Shown piece after piece: positions 52,551 through 61,951 of a DNA stretch of 64,000 nt (its first letter is position 1; every line of letters begins with the position of its first letter). The stretch comes from JAUILA01 sp964563925 (GTDB taxonomy: Bacteria > Bacteroidota > Bacteroidia > Cytophagales > Cyclobacteriaceae). Made by a program: the position numbers and the translations under genes. Location of the stretch: assembly GCA_964563925.1 (NCBI GenBank), contig CAZLZD010000019.1:10258-74257 (forward strand), given 5' to 3'. Under the pieces are notes generated by a model. That model saw only the letters and a list, made by a program, of their open reading frames with translations. It did no database searches and was not told where the DNA came from.

Positions 52551-53342
52551 ATGGATCATTACAAAGTGCTGGAAGTAAGTACCACCGCCTCCCGCGAGGA
52601 GATCAGGGCTGCCTATAAGCGAATGGCAAAAATGTATCACCCCGATGTGAACCGGTCGGCAAGCGCCCACCGGCTGTTTCAGCATATTCTCGAAAGTTAC
52701 CGGGTATTGTCAGACCCTGCCCTCCGCGCTCAATATGACGCCTCGAGGGTGAGTCGATTTGCCTACAAGGAATATAACCCGCAGTCTGACCGGCGTACCA
52801 CCCACCGGCGTAACCCCCAAAGCTACCGGGCTTCTCCGCCCGTACGGCAGGAAGACCTGATCCGACCCTACATGAAATATGCCTATACCTTTTCCTGGAT
52901 TGGCTTCGCGCTTGCCCTGCTGCTCGCAGTGGATTATTTCGGTCCGGCCCGTATCCACGACGAAACCATTTCGCAGGTGTATATACTGCCCGGGGCACCG
53001 AGCGGTCATGATTACGGTCGTCCGCAGCTGATTTACACCGAAGAAGGCACCCGGATGGAAGTGAGAGCCGGTACGGAAACCGTCGTGCTCACGGACGGAC
53101 TGGCGCACGTGGAGAAATCATTTATTTTCGGTTTCCCCCGGCAGATAACCGGACAGGGCGGACTCTCTCTCGCCCCGATGGTACTGATCTATGAGCACCT
53201 TGCGTTCTTTCCCCTGCTGCTGCTGGTATTCAGTGGCATCGGTGCCTTTGTGAGAAAGGATATTGTCTTTGATTTTAATGTCTGCCTGGTATCGGCCGTA
53301 CTTGCAGTGATTACCCTGGTGGTGATCATTGCCACCTCATAG
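52551..53342 (+). CDS. DnaJ-domain membrane protein
   Basis: A 263-residue protein. The N-terminal J domain (residues 1-65) is complete: YKVLEVSTTASREEIRAAYK, the HPD tripeptide in MYHPDVN, and FQHILESYRVLSDPALRAQYD. A basic linker follows (~70-110), then a membrane segment (YAYTFSWIGFALALLLAVDYF), a periplasmic part (~135-200), and two more membrane segments. It should recruit DnaK to the membrane. It starts five bases after the kinase gene; the frame is open upstream but MDHYKVLE is the proper J-domain start. Role in envelope stress is inferred from its neighbours. Confidence 0.88.
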   Translation: MDHYKVLEVSTTASREEIRAAYKRMAKMYHPDVNRSASAHRLFQHILESYRVLSDPALRAQYDASRVSRFAYKEYNPQSDRRTTHRRNPQSYRASPPVRQEDLIRPYMKYAYTFSWIGFALALLLAVDYFGPARIHDETISQVYILPGAPSGHDYGRPQLIYTEEGTRMEVRAGTETVVLTDGLAHVEKSFIFGFPRQITGQGGLSLAPMVLIYEHLAFFPLLLLVFSGIGAFVRKDIVFDFNVCLVSAVLAVITLVVIIATS

Positions 53343-53380
53343 TTTTTTTGTCCGTCGTCTGGCGAACCGGTAAAATCTGG

Positions 53381-53388
53381 TAATTTTG
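53381..53388 (+). promoter_or_regulatory. -7 promoter element TAATTTTG for leuS
   Basis: Matches TAnnTTTG; predicts a start near 53395 and a leader of about 20 bases. -33 element unclear. Confidence 0.45.
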
Positions 53389-53414
53389 TGCTTCCAACTG
53401 GCACACTAATTCCT

Positions 53415-56186
53415 ATGGCACATTATAATTTCCGTGAGATCGAGAACAAATGGCGTAAGTTCTGGCAGGAGAACGATATATACAAAGTGGAGAATGACCC
53501 GGACAAACCCAAGTATTATGTCCTTGACATGTTCCCCTATCCTTCCGGAGCCGGACTGCACGTGGGTCATCCCCTTGGGTATATTGCTACGGATATTGTA
53601 AGCCGTTTCAAGCGTTTAAAGGGATTTAATGTCCTGCATCCTATGGGATTTGATTCTTTCGGGCTTCCAGCCGAACAATATGCTATTGAAACCGGCCAGC
53701 ATCCTGCCGTTACCACGGAAAAAAATATTGCCCGGTACAAGGAACAGCTGGAAAATATCGGGTTTTCCTATGACTGGGACCGTGAAGTCAGAACCAGCGA
53801 CCCCTCCTTTTACCAATGGACCCAGTGGATATTCATGCAGTTGTTTGACAGCTGGTATGACCGGGAAGAAGACAAGGCACGTCCTGTAACCCAACTCATT
53901 ACGCACTTTGAGAATCATGGCAACAGTTCACTGAACGCAGTATGCGACGAGGATACGCCGGAATTCAGTGCGGGGGATTGGAATGCATTCTCCGAAACAG
54001 AAAAAGAACAGATGTTATTGCGTTACCGGCTGACCTACCTGGCCGACATGATGGTCAACTGGTGCCCGGCTCTCGGCACCGTTTTATCCAATGACGAGGT
54101 AAAAGACGGCTACTCCGAGCGAGGCGGGCATCCGGTGGAACGCAAAAAAATGATGCAGTGGATGATGCGCATCACCGCCTACGCCGACCGGTTGCTTGAA
54201 GGACTCGATTTGGTTGACTGGCCCGACCCGCTTAAAGAAATGCAGCGAAACTGGATCGGAAAGTCAATCGGTGCAGAACTTAACTTCGAAGTGAAAAATC
54301 ATGACTTGTCGATCAACGTATTTACCACCCGCATTGATACGGTATTCGGGGTAACGTTCCTGGTACTCGCACCGGAAAGCGAACTGGTGGATATCATTAC
54401 TACCGGCGACCAGCAACAGGAAGTGAAAGACTACGTTTCCAAAGCGGTCAACCGGTCTGAACGTGAACGTCAGATGGATGTGAAAACCATTACCGGTGTG
54501 TTTACTGGTGCATATGCAGTTCATCCTTTCAGCGGCGAGGCTATTCCAATCTGGATCGCAGATTACGTGCTGTCGGGATACGGTACCGGGGCAGTTATGG
54601 CCGTCCCTGCCGGTGATCAGCGTGACTACGACTTTGCGCGTCATTTTGGCCTGCCTATCGTTCCAATCAATGAAGCGGCAGATATCACGGAGAAAGCCGA
54701 TCCGACGAAGGAAGGTGTGGTGATCAATTCTGACTTTCTCAACGGATATTCTCCCCAGGAAGCCATGCGCCGGGGTGTGGAGGAAATTGAAAAACGCGGA
54801 ATCGGGAAAGCCCGGATCAATTACCGGATGCGTGATGCCATTTTCACACGACAGCGATACTGGGGAGAACCCCTCCCGGTTTATTACCAGGATGGTTCGC
54901 CGCACCTGCTGTCCGAATCAGATCTTCCGCTTGTCCTTCCGGAAGTCGACAAATACCTTCCTACGGAAGAAGGCGACCCCCCGCTTGGTCATGCGGATGA
55001 CTGGGAGACCCCTGAAGGGCATCCGCTCGAACTGAGTACCATGCCGGGCTGGGCCGGCTCCAGCTGGTATTTTTTCCGGTACATGGACCCGCATAATGAG
55101 GAGGCTTTTGCGAGCCGGGAAGCCCTGGATTACTGGGAGAATGTGGACCTGTACGTGGGCGGATCCGAACATGCCACCGGTCACCTGCTTTATTCGAGGT
55201 TCTGGACAAAGTTTCTCAAAGACCGCGGGTATGTGAAGGTGGAGGAACCATTTAAAAAACTGGTGAACCAGGGAATGATCCAGGGCCGGTCCAACCTGGT
55301 TTACAGGATCAAGGAATCGAACACTTTTGTGACATTCTCCCGCAGGAACGAGTTTGACACGATCCCCATGCACGTCGATGTAAACATTGTGGAGAATGAC
55401 CTACTTGATCTTGACAAATTCAGACAATGGAGGCCTGAACTGGAGGATGCCGAATTTAAACTTGAAGAAGACGGGAAGTTTATCTGCGGGCATGAAGTGG
55501 AAAAAATGTCCAAGCGCTACTATAATGTCGTGAATCCTGATGATATCGTCGAACAGTATGGAGCTGATACCTTACGACTGTACGAAATGTTCCTGGGGCC
55601 GCTGGAACGATTCAAGCCCTGGAATACCAACGGTATCGACGGGGTATTTAAATTCCTTCGCAAGCTATGGAATCTGTACCATACTGAAAACGGTGAATTC
55701 TACGTGTCTTCCGAAAAAGCCACGAATGAAGAATTTAAGGTACTTCACCGGACCATCAAAAAGACCCAGGAGGATATTGAACGGCTCTCCTTCAATACGA
55801 CGGTCAGTGAATTCATGATTTGTGTGAATGAGCTGACTTCAATGAATTGCATCAAACATGAAATCCTGGAACCCCTGGCAATCATCATTTCTCCGTATGC
55901 CCCTCACATTACCGAAGAAATCTGGCATAAGCTCGGGCATACCGAGAGCATTACCCGGGCAACTTTTCCTTTGTTCAATGAAAAATACCTGGTTGAGGAC
56001 AGCCACGAGTACCCGATTTCAGTGAACGGTAAAATGCGCGCCAAAATGAATTTTCCTCTCGACATGACCCAGGAAAAAATCACCGAGGAGGTTTTGTCTT
56101 CAGAGGTAATTCAGAAATGGCTGGAAGGACGGGAACCTAAAAAGGTTATTGTGGTTCCGAAAAAGATTGTCAACGTGGTCGTCTGA
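53415..56186 (+). CDS. leuS: Leucyl-tRNA synthetase
   Basis: A 923-residue class I synthetase. The HIGH motif is in GLHVGHPLGYIATD; the editing domain (~230-460) holds the block TTRIDTVFGVTFLVLAPES; the KMSKS motif is in EVEKMSKRYYNVVNPDDIV. The C-terminal anticodon domain and tail (VNGKMRAKMNFPLDM...VVPKKIVNVVV) are intact. The ATG 53415 (MAHYNFREIENKW) is the family start. Its stop abuts the stop of the convergent glycosyltransferase gene. Confidence 0.97.
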   Translation: MAHYNFREIENKWRKFWQENDIYKVENDPDKPKYYVLDMFPYPSGAGLHVGHPLGYIATDIVSRFKRLKGFNVLHPMGFDSFGLPAEQYAIETGQHPAVTTEKNIARYKEQLENIGFSYDWDREVRTSDPSFYQWTQWIFMQLFDSWYDREEDKARPVTQLITHFENHGNSSLNAVCDEDTPEFSAGDWNAFSETEKEQMLLRYRLTYLADMMVNWCPALGTVLSNDEVKDGYSERGGHPVERKKMMQWMMRITAYADRLLEGLDLVDWPDPLKEMQRNWIGKSIGAELNFEVKNHDLSINVFTTRIDTVFGVTFLVLAPESELVDIITTGDQQQEVKDYVSKAVNRSERERQMDVKTITGVFTGAYAVHPFSGEAIPIWIADYVLSGYGTGAVMAVPAGDQRDYDFARHFGLPIVPINEAADITEKADPTKEGVVINSDFLNGYSPQEAMRRGVEEIEKRGIGKARINYRMRDAIFTRQRYWGEPLPVYYQDGSPHLLSESDLPLVLPEVDKYLPTEEGDPPLGHADDWETPEGHPLELSTMPGWAGSSWYFFRYMDPHNEEAFASREALDYWENVDLYVGGSEHATGHLLYSRFWTKFLKDRGYVKVEEPFKKLVNQGMIQGRSNLVYRIKESNTFVTFSRRNEFDTIPMHVDVNIVENDLLDLDKFRQWRPELEDAEFKLEEDGKFICGHEVEKMSKRYYNVVNPDDIVEQYGADTLRLYEMFLGPLERFKPWNTNGIDGVFKFLRKLWNLYHTENGEFYVSSEKATNEEFKVLHRTIKKTQEDIERLSFNTTVSEFMICVNELTSMNCIKHEILEPLAIIISPYAPHITEEIWHKLGHTESITRATFPLFNEKYLVEDSHEYPISVNGKMRAKMNFPLDMTQEKITEEVLSSEVIQKWLEGREPKKVIVVPKKIVNVVV

Positions 56187-57242
56187 TCAGGTGTTTTCAT
56201 AAATTTCTTCAAGGGCCTTCCGGTAGACATCACCGTTGAAACGGGCATAGACCGTTTCCTGTCCGGCTGCCGCCACCCCTTGCCATGTGCCTGGCTCCCG
56301 AATGATATCCTCCAGCATTGCCTGTAACCGGGAGGGATTTTCCTTTTCTACCAGCAAGCCGTTTCGGCCATGTACGATCACCTCGGGAATCGAGCCAACC
56401 GGCGTGGTCACACACAGAGAGCCCACGGCCATAGCCTCCAGCAACGACATCGGCAGCCCTTCATAGAGCGAGGGCAGCAGAAATACGTCAGATGCGTTCA
56501 ATGCTTTCCATTTATCCTCACCCAGCACAACTCCCTGGTAGGAAAAATGATCGCCAAGCACGTCCCGGCATTTTTCAGGATAGGATTCACTCAGAGGTCC
56601 ATTGCCATAGAGGTCATACTGAAAAGGCAGTCCTTTTTCCCTGATTTCCTTGAACGCCTGGAGAATGTCATTCAATCCCTTGAATTCATCAATTCTTCCC
56701 AGGTAAATAAAACGGACCGGTGACCGGTGTAGTTTTGGGGCTGGTTCCGGAATACGGGACAGGTCAAGTGCATTTTGCAGCACAGATACATTGGTGAGCC
56801 CGTATCTGGTTTTTAGTTGTTCCTTTTCCTGTTTGCCCAGCACGATGATCTGATCCGCTGAACGTAGCATAAAACGTATCATCCGGCTGGTGGGCAGATC
56901 GGCATCGTACGTCAGGTACTTGCCTCCGTGCAAGTGAAGCACAATGGGTATTTTTGCTTTTTTAGCCATCCTCACGAACAAACTGTCACGTACAACGGCG
57001 CTCCGCTCCAATGCGGAGTTTATATGCACCAGATCAATATCTCCTTTTCGGATTCTTTTTCTGAAAGCCCGGAGAATGCCCGCAAATTCCCACAACGCCC
57101 TAACCCTGGATTTTCCCTGCACCCCGCTCCTTGCAAAATATTCCATCCCGGGAAACAATGCCAGAATTGTCCTGGCCACAGTGATGATGCCTCCAAGCCT
57201 GTTCTCGTCATAGATATTGGGACCTGTTAATAGTACCTTCAT
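56187..57242 (-). CDS. GT4-family glycosyltransferase
   Basis: A 351-residue GT-B enzyme. N-terminal domain (~1-165) begins KVLLTGPNIYDENRLGGIITVARTI; the C-terminal nucleotide-sugar domain has FIYLGRIDEFKGLNDILQAFKEI and the retaining-GT motif DVFLLPSLYEGLPMSLLEAMA (Glu-x7-Glu), which binds the nucleotide sugar. The acceptor, perhaps a lipid or polysaccharide precursor, is unknown. It follows galM by an ATGA overlap and ends against leuS. Confidence 0.92.
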   Translation of the reverse strand: MKVLLTGPNIYDENRLGGIITVARTILALFPGMEYFARSGVQGKSRVRALWEFAGILRAFRKRIRKGDIDLVHINSALERSAVVRDSLFVRMAKKAKIPIVLHLHGGKYLTYDADLPTSRMIRFMLRSADQIIVLGKQEKEQLKTRYGLTNVSVLQNALDLSRIPEPAPKLHRSPVRFIYLGRIDEFKGLNDILQAFKEIREKGLPFQYDLYGNGPLSESYPEKCRDVLGDHFSYQGVVLGEDKWKALNASDVFLLPSLYEGLPMSLLEAMAVGSLCVTTPVGSIPEVIVHGRNGLLVEKENPSRLQAMLEDIIREPGTWQGVAAAGQETVYARFNGDVYRKALEEIYENT

Positions 57243-58303
57243 TGATTACCAGACCTGGTGCTGAACGAATAACGGGTTTCAGAGTAAAACTCTTCATCCG
57301 GGTTGAGCCGGGTGGATGGGAATTCCGGATGGTTCGGCGAATCAGGGAAATGCTGGGTTTCCAGGCAAAATCCCATTCGATGCCCGTAGTTATGACCTTT
57401 CCCCTGCAAGGAATCATCCATGGAGTTCCCGGTATAAAACTGAAATGCCGGTTCGGAGGTGAACATGGAAAGTACCCGGCCCGATTCAGGATCATAGACC
57501 TCCGCAGCCGGTACGGACATCGATGCCTCGCGGTCAACGATATAGCAATGATCATATCCTCCTCCCCTCGATAATTGCGTAAACTCGTCGTCAATGCGCT
57601 TACCAATGGCATATGGCGTACTAAAATCCATAGGTGTACCCTCGGTCGCGAGCCGCTGACCGGTTGGTATCATATCTTCATCCACCTCCAGAAATTCCCC
57701 GGCACGAAACCTGGCGACATGCTGATGGACATTTTGCCGGACGCCATTGAGGTTAAAATAGGTATGCTGGGTCGGGTTCAATACCGTCGGGGCATCGGTA
57801 ACAGCGCGGTAACGAATAATCAAACAATTCTCCTCCTGAACCACATATTCGACCGTCAGGGTCAGGGTGCCGGGGTAACCTTCTTCAAGGTGCGGACTCA
57901 CATACTCCAGGCGTAAACCATTCTCCTGCTCAAGCCACTCAGCCTTCCATATCTTTTTATCAAAGCCCTCCCTGCCCCCGTGCAGATGATGCCTGCCCAG
58001 GTTTTGAGCCAGTTCGTAAGGGACCGAATCAAGGACAAACCGGCCGTTGGCGATGCGGTTGCCGTACCGTCCCACCACTGCGCCGAAATAGGGATGCGGA
58101 TTGAGATATTCCTCAAGCGAATCAAAACCAAGGACCACATCGCCCGGATCCCCGTTACGGTCCGGCACCTCCAGGGAGGTGATGATGCCGCCATAATTTA
58201 TGATACGTACTTTCATACCCTGATCATTACGGAGAATATAGCTGTATACCTCCCTGCCATCGGGCATTTTTCCAAATAAGGATTTCTCTTGTACTGCTTT
58301 CAT
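57239..58303 (-). CDS. galM: Aldose 1-epimerase (galactose mutarotase)
   Basis: A 354-residue enzyme interconverting alpha and beta anomers of aldoses. Motifs of the family: NYGGIITSLEVPDRNG, FGAVVGRYGNRIANGRF (substrate-binding Arg), GRHHLHGGREGFDKKIW (His), PTVLNPTQHTYFNLNG (catalytic His), GGYDHCYIVD, and the C-terminal Glu in GFCLETQHFPDSPN. It leads a two-gene operon with the glycosyltransferase (ATGA overlap). A terminator just upstream ends the exporter operon before it. Confidence 0.95.
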   Translation of the reverse strand: MKAVQEKSLFGKMPDGREVYSYILRNDQGMKVRIINYGGIITSLEVPDRNGDPGDVVLGFDSLEEYLNPHPYFGAVVGRYGNRIANGRFVLDSVPYELAQNLGRHHLHGGREGFDKKIWKAEWLEQENGLRLEYVSPHLEEGYPGTLTLTVEYVVQEENCLIIRYRAVTDAPTVLNPTQHTYFNLNGVRQNVHQHVARFRAGEFLEVDEDMIPTGQRLATEGTPMDFSTPYAIGKRIDDEFTQLSRGGGYDHCYIVDREASMSVPAAEVYDPESGRVLSMFTSEPAFQFYTGNSMDDSLQGKGHNYGHRMGFCLETQHFPDSPNHPEFPSTRLNPDEEFYSETRYSFSTRSGNQ

Positions 58304-58440
58304 TGTATTTGGTTATTACCGGTTCAGCCTGACTGTCAGGGCTGATTCCTGCCTGGCCGGACGCCGGCAGTTCCATTTACGTGCTGAAACTAGCATTTTA
58401 TTTTCAGAAATTCTGATAATGGATCAGGGTATTCCTTTAT

Positions 58441-58472
58441 AAAAAAAAGATCCGGTGCAGGAGCACCGGATC
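58441..58472 (-). terminator. Terminator of the hlyD-ATPase-permease operon
   Basis: Perfect 10-bp stem GATCCGGTGC / GCACCGGATC with loop TCCT (58449-58472), followed on the minus strand by eight T (58448-58441). It lies 26 bases after the permease stop. Confidence 0.92.
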
Positions 58473-58498
58473 AGAGGTAAATCACAGGTTAAGGAAAT

Positions 58499-60919
58499 TT
58501 ACTCATAACGCAACGATTTCACGGGATTGGCCCGGGCCGCCTTGTAAGACTGGTAGCCTACGGTCAGCCACGCCACCCCTATCGCGAGGATTCCTCCGAG
58601 CAGAAACACCCAGACCTCAATATCTATGTGTGCGGAGAAGTCGTTCAGCCACCGGTCCATAATGTACCAGGCCGGGAAAACGGCAAGGACAAAAGCGATA
58701 ACCACCAGCTTGATAAAATCAAAGGACATATTTCCGATAATGTTCCAGATACTTGCCCCCAGGACCTTTCTCACCCCTATCTCTTTCCGACGCTGTTCGG
58801 CAATAAAAGAAGCCAGGCCAAACAGTCCGAGGCAGGCAATCAGGATAGCCATGCCTGTGAAGATAGTGAAGAGTTTGCCCAGACGTTGTTCCGCACGGAA
58901 CAGGTTGTCAAATTCCTGGTTCAGGAATGAGAATTCAATCGGGTCACCCTGGGACAGCATATTCCAGGTATCCTCCAGCTCGGATACAATGTTACCTGCA
59001 TTTGTACCGTCATAGCGCACATACAACACATTGTCAGTCTCCTGGCCGATCCGCAGGAGAATAAGCGGCCGGACACCAATCTTGATCGATTCAAAATTAA
59101 AGTCCTTGATTACCCCGATCACCTGCATGGATGTTGGGACCTCAAAATTAAAATTCATAATTCTTGCCTCAAGCGGATTTTCCAGGCCAAACTCACGCAC
59201 GGCCGCTTCGTTCAGAATCACCGCCATTGAATCCGACGGGAAGTCTTTGGAGAAAAACCGGCCTTCGCTCATTTCGAGCCCAAGTGTTTCATCATAATCC
59301 TCATCCACATAGTATGTTCCGAGGATATGGTCATCTTCTTCGCCATCCACGCGGAATAAGGTGGTGTTGTTGGTCCCGGGAAGGACATTATTTGAAAAGC
59401 TGGTTGATCCAATTCCCGCAGATGCGTTAAGCTTGTCCTCCATCACTTTGACGTTATTGCCAAGCCGGTTCATATTTTCGACCATAATGACCTTCTCCTT
59501 GTCAAATCCGAGATTGCGGTCACGCATAAACTGTATTTGCTGATAAACGATGGCTGTACAGATTACCAGCAAAATGGAAATCCAGAACTGGAATGTGACC
59601 AGGAAGCTCCTGATCCCGGCGCTGCGCATACCACTCCTGATTTTGCCTTTCAGGGTTTCGGCGATCTCGAATGAAGTGAGATAAAAGGCAGGATAGGTTC
59701 CGGCCAGCACACCGATCAGTAATACAATCAGTACAATACCCAGGATAATTCCGGGACGTGCCATATTACTCAGGTCCAGGGACTTTCCGGCCAGGTCATT
59801 GAAATAAGGAAGGAAAATGGATACAATGGCAAGGGCCAGAATGGTTGACAATACGGCATATAAGGTAGATTCACTGAGAAACTGCCCTACCAGACGTTTC
59901 TTGGAAGAACCCATCGTTTTTCTCAGTCCGACTTCCTTGGCCCGTCCGGCTGACTTTGCCGTAGACAGGTTCATGAAATTAATGCAGGCAATGATCATTA
60001 TGAAAAGACCAATCGCTGCCATGATGTATACATTGTCAATATTACCCTGAGGCTGGGCTTCATCCTTCACGGAGGATTTCAGGTGGACGTCCAGCATGGG
60101 AACGGCATAGTATTTATATATCTGACCTTCCTTCTCAAGCTCTTCCAGTGATTTTCCCATGAATTGCTGAAAAACCGGACTCACATTTTCATAGACCATT
60201 TCTTTGAGAATGGATTCAACCTCTGAAATATCCGTACCCGGTTGCATGGTCACGTAGGTAAAATAACTGTTGTTCAGCCAGGCATTCTCCTGACTGTTCA
60301 TATAGGGAAAGCTCTCCATCGACAGAAGGGCCTCAAAATAAAGGTGGGTATTGGCGGGTACATCCCGGATGACTCCGGTCACCATATACTCGGTGTGATC
60401 ATCTCCCAGAGTAAGTGTTTCGCCTACGGCAGGAGAATCCCCAAAGTATTTCCTGGCTAGTTTTTCCGTAAGTACCACCTTATTCGGGCCGGTCAGGGCG
60501 CCTTCCTTGCTTCCCTGGAGGAACGGGTGGGAGAATACCTCAAAATAGGAGGAATCGGCAGTAAACACCTTTTCTTCCGCATATACCATATCACCCTTCC
60601 TAAACGTCCATTCACCCGAAAAATCATCCATACGGGTGGAATGTATCACACCGGGAATCTCCGCCACCATCGCGGTTCCCAGGACGCTGTTGGTGGTCAC
60701 CGTATGTATTTCCTGATCAGACATTTTTCCATGAAGCTGCATCCTGTATATGTTTTCAGCTTCCGGGTAAAAGCGATCATAGGACAGCTCGTCCACCACG
60801 TACAGTAAAATGAAAACAGAGGCGCAAATACCGGTGGTAAGTCCGATGAGGTTTATAGCGGCGAAAATTTTGTTTTTCGCCATATTGCGAAAAGCAACTT
60901 TAAAAAAGTTCTTGATCAT
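58499..60919 (-). CDS. FtsX/MacB-type ABC transporter permease (3)
   Basis: An 806-residue permease with the duplicated MacB_PCD/FtsX layout: N-terminal segment AAINLIGLTTGICASVFILLYVV, a periplasmic domain (~45-280), cytoplasmic motif GRAKEVGLRKTMGSSKKRLV, then a second half with QRRKEIGVRKVLGASIWNII and the last helices ending ANPVKSLRYE. It is the last gene of an operon with adaptor, ATPase and a small membrane protein, so this operon has all inner-membrane parts of a tripartite pump. An outer-membrane channel is encoded at 41389. Confidence 0.93.
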   Translation of the reverse strand: MIKNFFKVAFRNMAKNKIFAAINLIGLTTGICASVFILLYVVDELSYDRFYPEAENIYRMQLHGKMSDQEIHTVTTNSVLGTAMVAEIPGVIHSTRMDDFSGEWTFRKGDMVYAEEKVFTADSSYFEVFSHPFLQGSKEGALTGPNKVVLTEKLARKYFGDSPAVGETLTLGDDHTEYMVTGVIRDVPANTHLYFEALLSMESFPYMNSQENAWLNNSYFTYVTMQPGTDISEVESILKEMVYENVSPVFQQFMGKSLEELEKEGQIYKYYAVPMLDVHLKSSVKDEAQPQGNIDNVYIMAAIGLFIMIIACINFMNLSTAKSAGRAKEVGLRKTMGSSKKRLVGQFLSESTLYAVLSTILALAIVSIFLPYFNDLAGKSLDLSNMARPGIILGIVLIVLLIGVLAGTYPAFYLTSFEIAETLKGKIRSGMRSAGIRSFLVTFQFWISILLVICTAIVYQQIQFMRDRNLGFDKEKVIMVENMNRLGNNVKVMEDKLNASAGIGSTSFSNNVLPGTNNTTLFRVDGEEDDHILGTYYVDEDYDETLGLEMSEGRFFSKDFPSDSMAVILNEAAVREFGLENPLEARIMNFNFEVPTSMQVIGVIKDFNFESIKIGVRPLILLRIGQETDNVLYVRYDGTNAGNIVSELEDTWNMLSQGDPIEFSFLNQEFDNLFRAEQRLGKLFTIFTGMAILIACLGLFGLASFIAEQRRKEIGVRKVLGASIWNIIGNMSFDFIKLVVIAFVLAVFPAWYIMDRWLNDFSAHIDIEVWVFLLGGILAIGVAWLTVGYQSYKAARANPVKSLRYE

Positions 60920-60931
60920 GATTTTAATAAC

Positions 60932-61186
60932 TTAGTTATCCAGAATAATAAATTCTCCCATGGCACCTGACGGTGTCAGTACAAGGGGCAGTAACCTGCC
61001 GATACTTCGTTGTCTTTTCGATATCTCCGTAGAATCATCACAATTCATGATCCCATGAAAATCCATATGCATGTAGGCATACGCGCTGGCACTCAGCACG
61101 ATGCCGACCAGGATGTTTCTCAGAATAATTTTCAGGGAGGTATGGCGAATCATTCGCCCCACACTGACTTGCGAGATGAGTGACAT
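60932..61186 (-). CDS. Small single-pass membrane protein in the exporter operon, hypothetical
   Basis: An 84-residue protein in the 310-base gap between ATPase and permease. It begins MSLISQVSVGRMIRHTSLK, has one membrane segment (IILRNILVGIVLSASAYAYMHM), a short region with FHGIMNCDDST, and ends in PSGAMGEFIILDN. Its ATG follows the leader AACAACAACAAAT, the kind of A-rich leader seen before the neighbouring ATPase and permease genes. The stop is 12 bases before the permease start. I do not recognise the family. It could be an accessory subunit of the pump. It might also be a non-coding gap, but frame, leader and position argue for a gene. Confidence 0.6.
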   Translation of the reverse strand: MSLISQVSVGRMIRHTSLKIILRNILVGIVLSASAYAYMHMDFHGIMNCDDSTEISKRQRSIGRLLPLVLTPSGAMGEFIILDN

Positions 61187-61229
61187 ATTTGTTGTTGTTT
61201 TTGACCTTGAAGTACCTTGCGGACAACTC

Positions 61230-61919
61230 CTAAATATGGAATTGTTCCTTGATATTCTCTGTAACCACCTTACCGTCAAACAGGTTGATGATGCGGTGTG
61301 CATAATTGGCATCATAGGGTGAGTGCGTCACCATGATTATCGTGGTGCCTTCCTCGTTCAACTCGGCCAATAACTTCATAACTTCTTCTCCGTTGGCAGA
61401 ATCCAGGTTTCCTGTAGGCTCATCCGCCAGGATTACTTTAGGTTTCGCCACAATTGCCCGGGCAATGGCCACACGCTGCTGCTGTCCGCCCGATAATTGC
61501 TGCGGGAAGTGGTTACGTCTGTGCATGATGTTCATACGCTCAAGTACTTCCTCAACGCGCTGCTTGCGCTCTGCTGAAGGAACTTTCAGGTATAACAGGG
61601 GAAGCTCAACGTTTTCAAATACGGTAAGTTCGTCGATCAGGTTAAAGCTCTGGAAGACGAATCCGATAGAACCCTTCCTCAGCTGTGCACGCTGCCGTTC
61701 CGAATATCCGCTGACTTCGTGCTCACCGAAATGATATTTTCCATCCGAGGGGTTGTCCAGCAAACCGAGTATATTCAGTAACGTTGATTTACCGCAACCC
61801 GAAGGACCCATAATGGCCACGAATTCTCCATCCTTAATCTCAATGTTGATGTTATTTAATGCCGTGGTTTCCACTTCGTCAGTGGTGTAAACTTTCTGTA
61901 GGTTTTCGATTTTGATCAT
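61230..61919 (-). CDS. MacB/LolD-type ABC transporter ATP-binding protein
   Basis: A 229-residue ATPase: Walker A GPSGCGKST, Q-loop in FVFQSFNLIDELTV, signature LSGGQQQR, Walker B VILADEPTGNLDS, His switch VTHSPYDANYA. It is close to the ATPase at 42752 and probably energises permease 3. It is 32 bases behind the adaptor gene, with the leader CAACAACTTTACAAAC before its ATG. Confidence 0.95.
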   Translation of the reverse strand: MIKIENLQKVYTTDEVETTALNNINIEIKDGEFVAIMGPSGCGKSTLLNILGLLDNPSDGKYHFGEHEVSGYSERQRAQLRKGSIGFVFQSFNLIDELTVFENVELPLLYLKVPSAERKQRVEEVLERMNIMHRRNHFPQQLSGGQQQRVAIARAIVAKPKVILADEPTGNLDSANGEEVMKLLAELNEEGTTIIMVTHSPYDANYAHRIINLFDGKVVTENIKEQFHI

Positions 61920-61951
61920 GATCTGATTTGTTTGTAAAGTTGTTGTTATTA

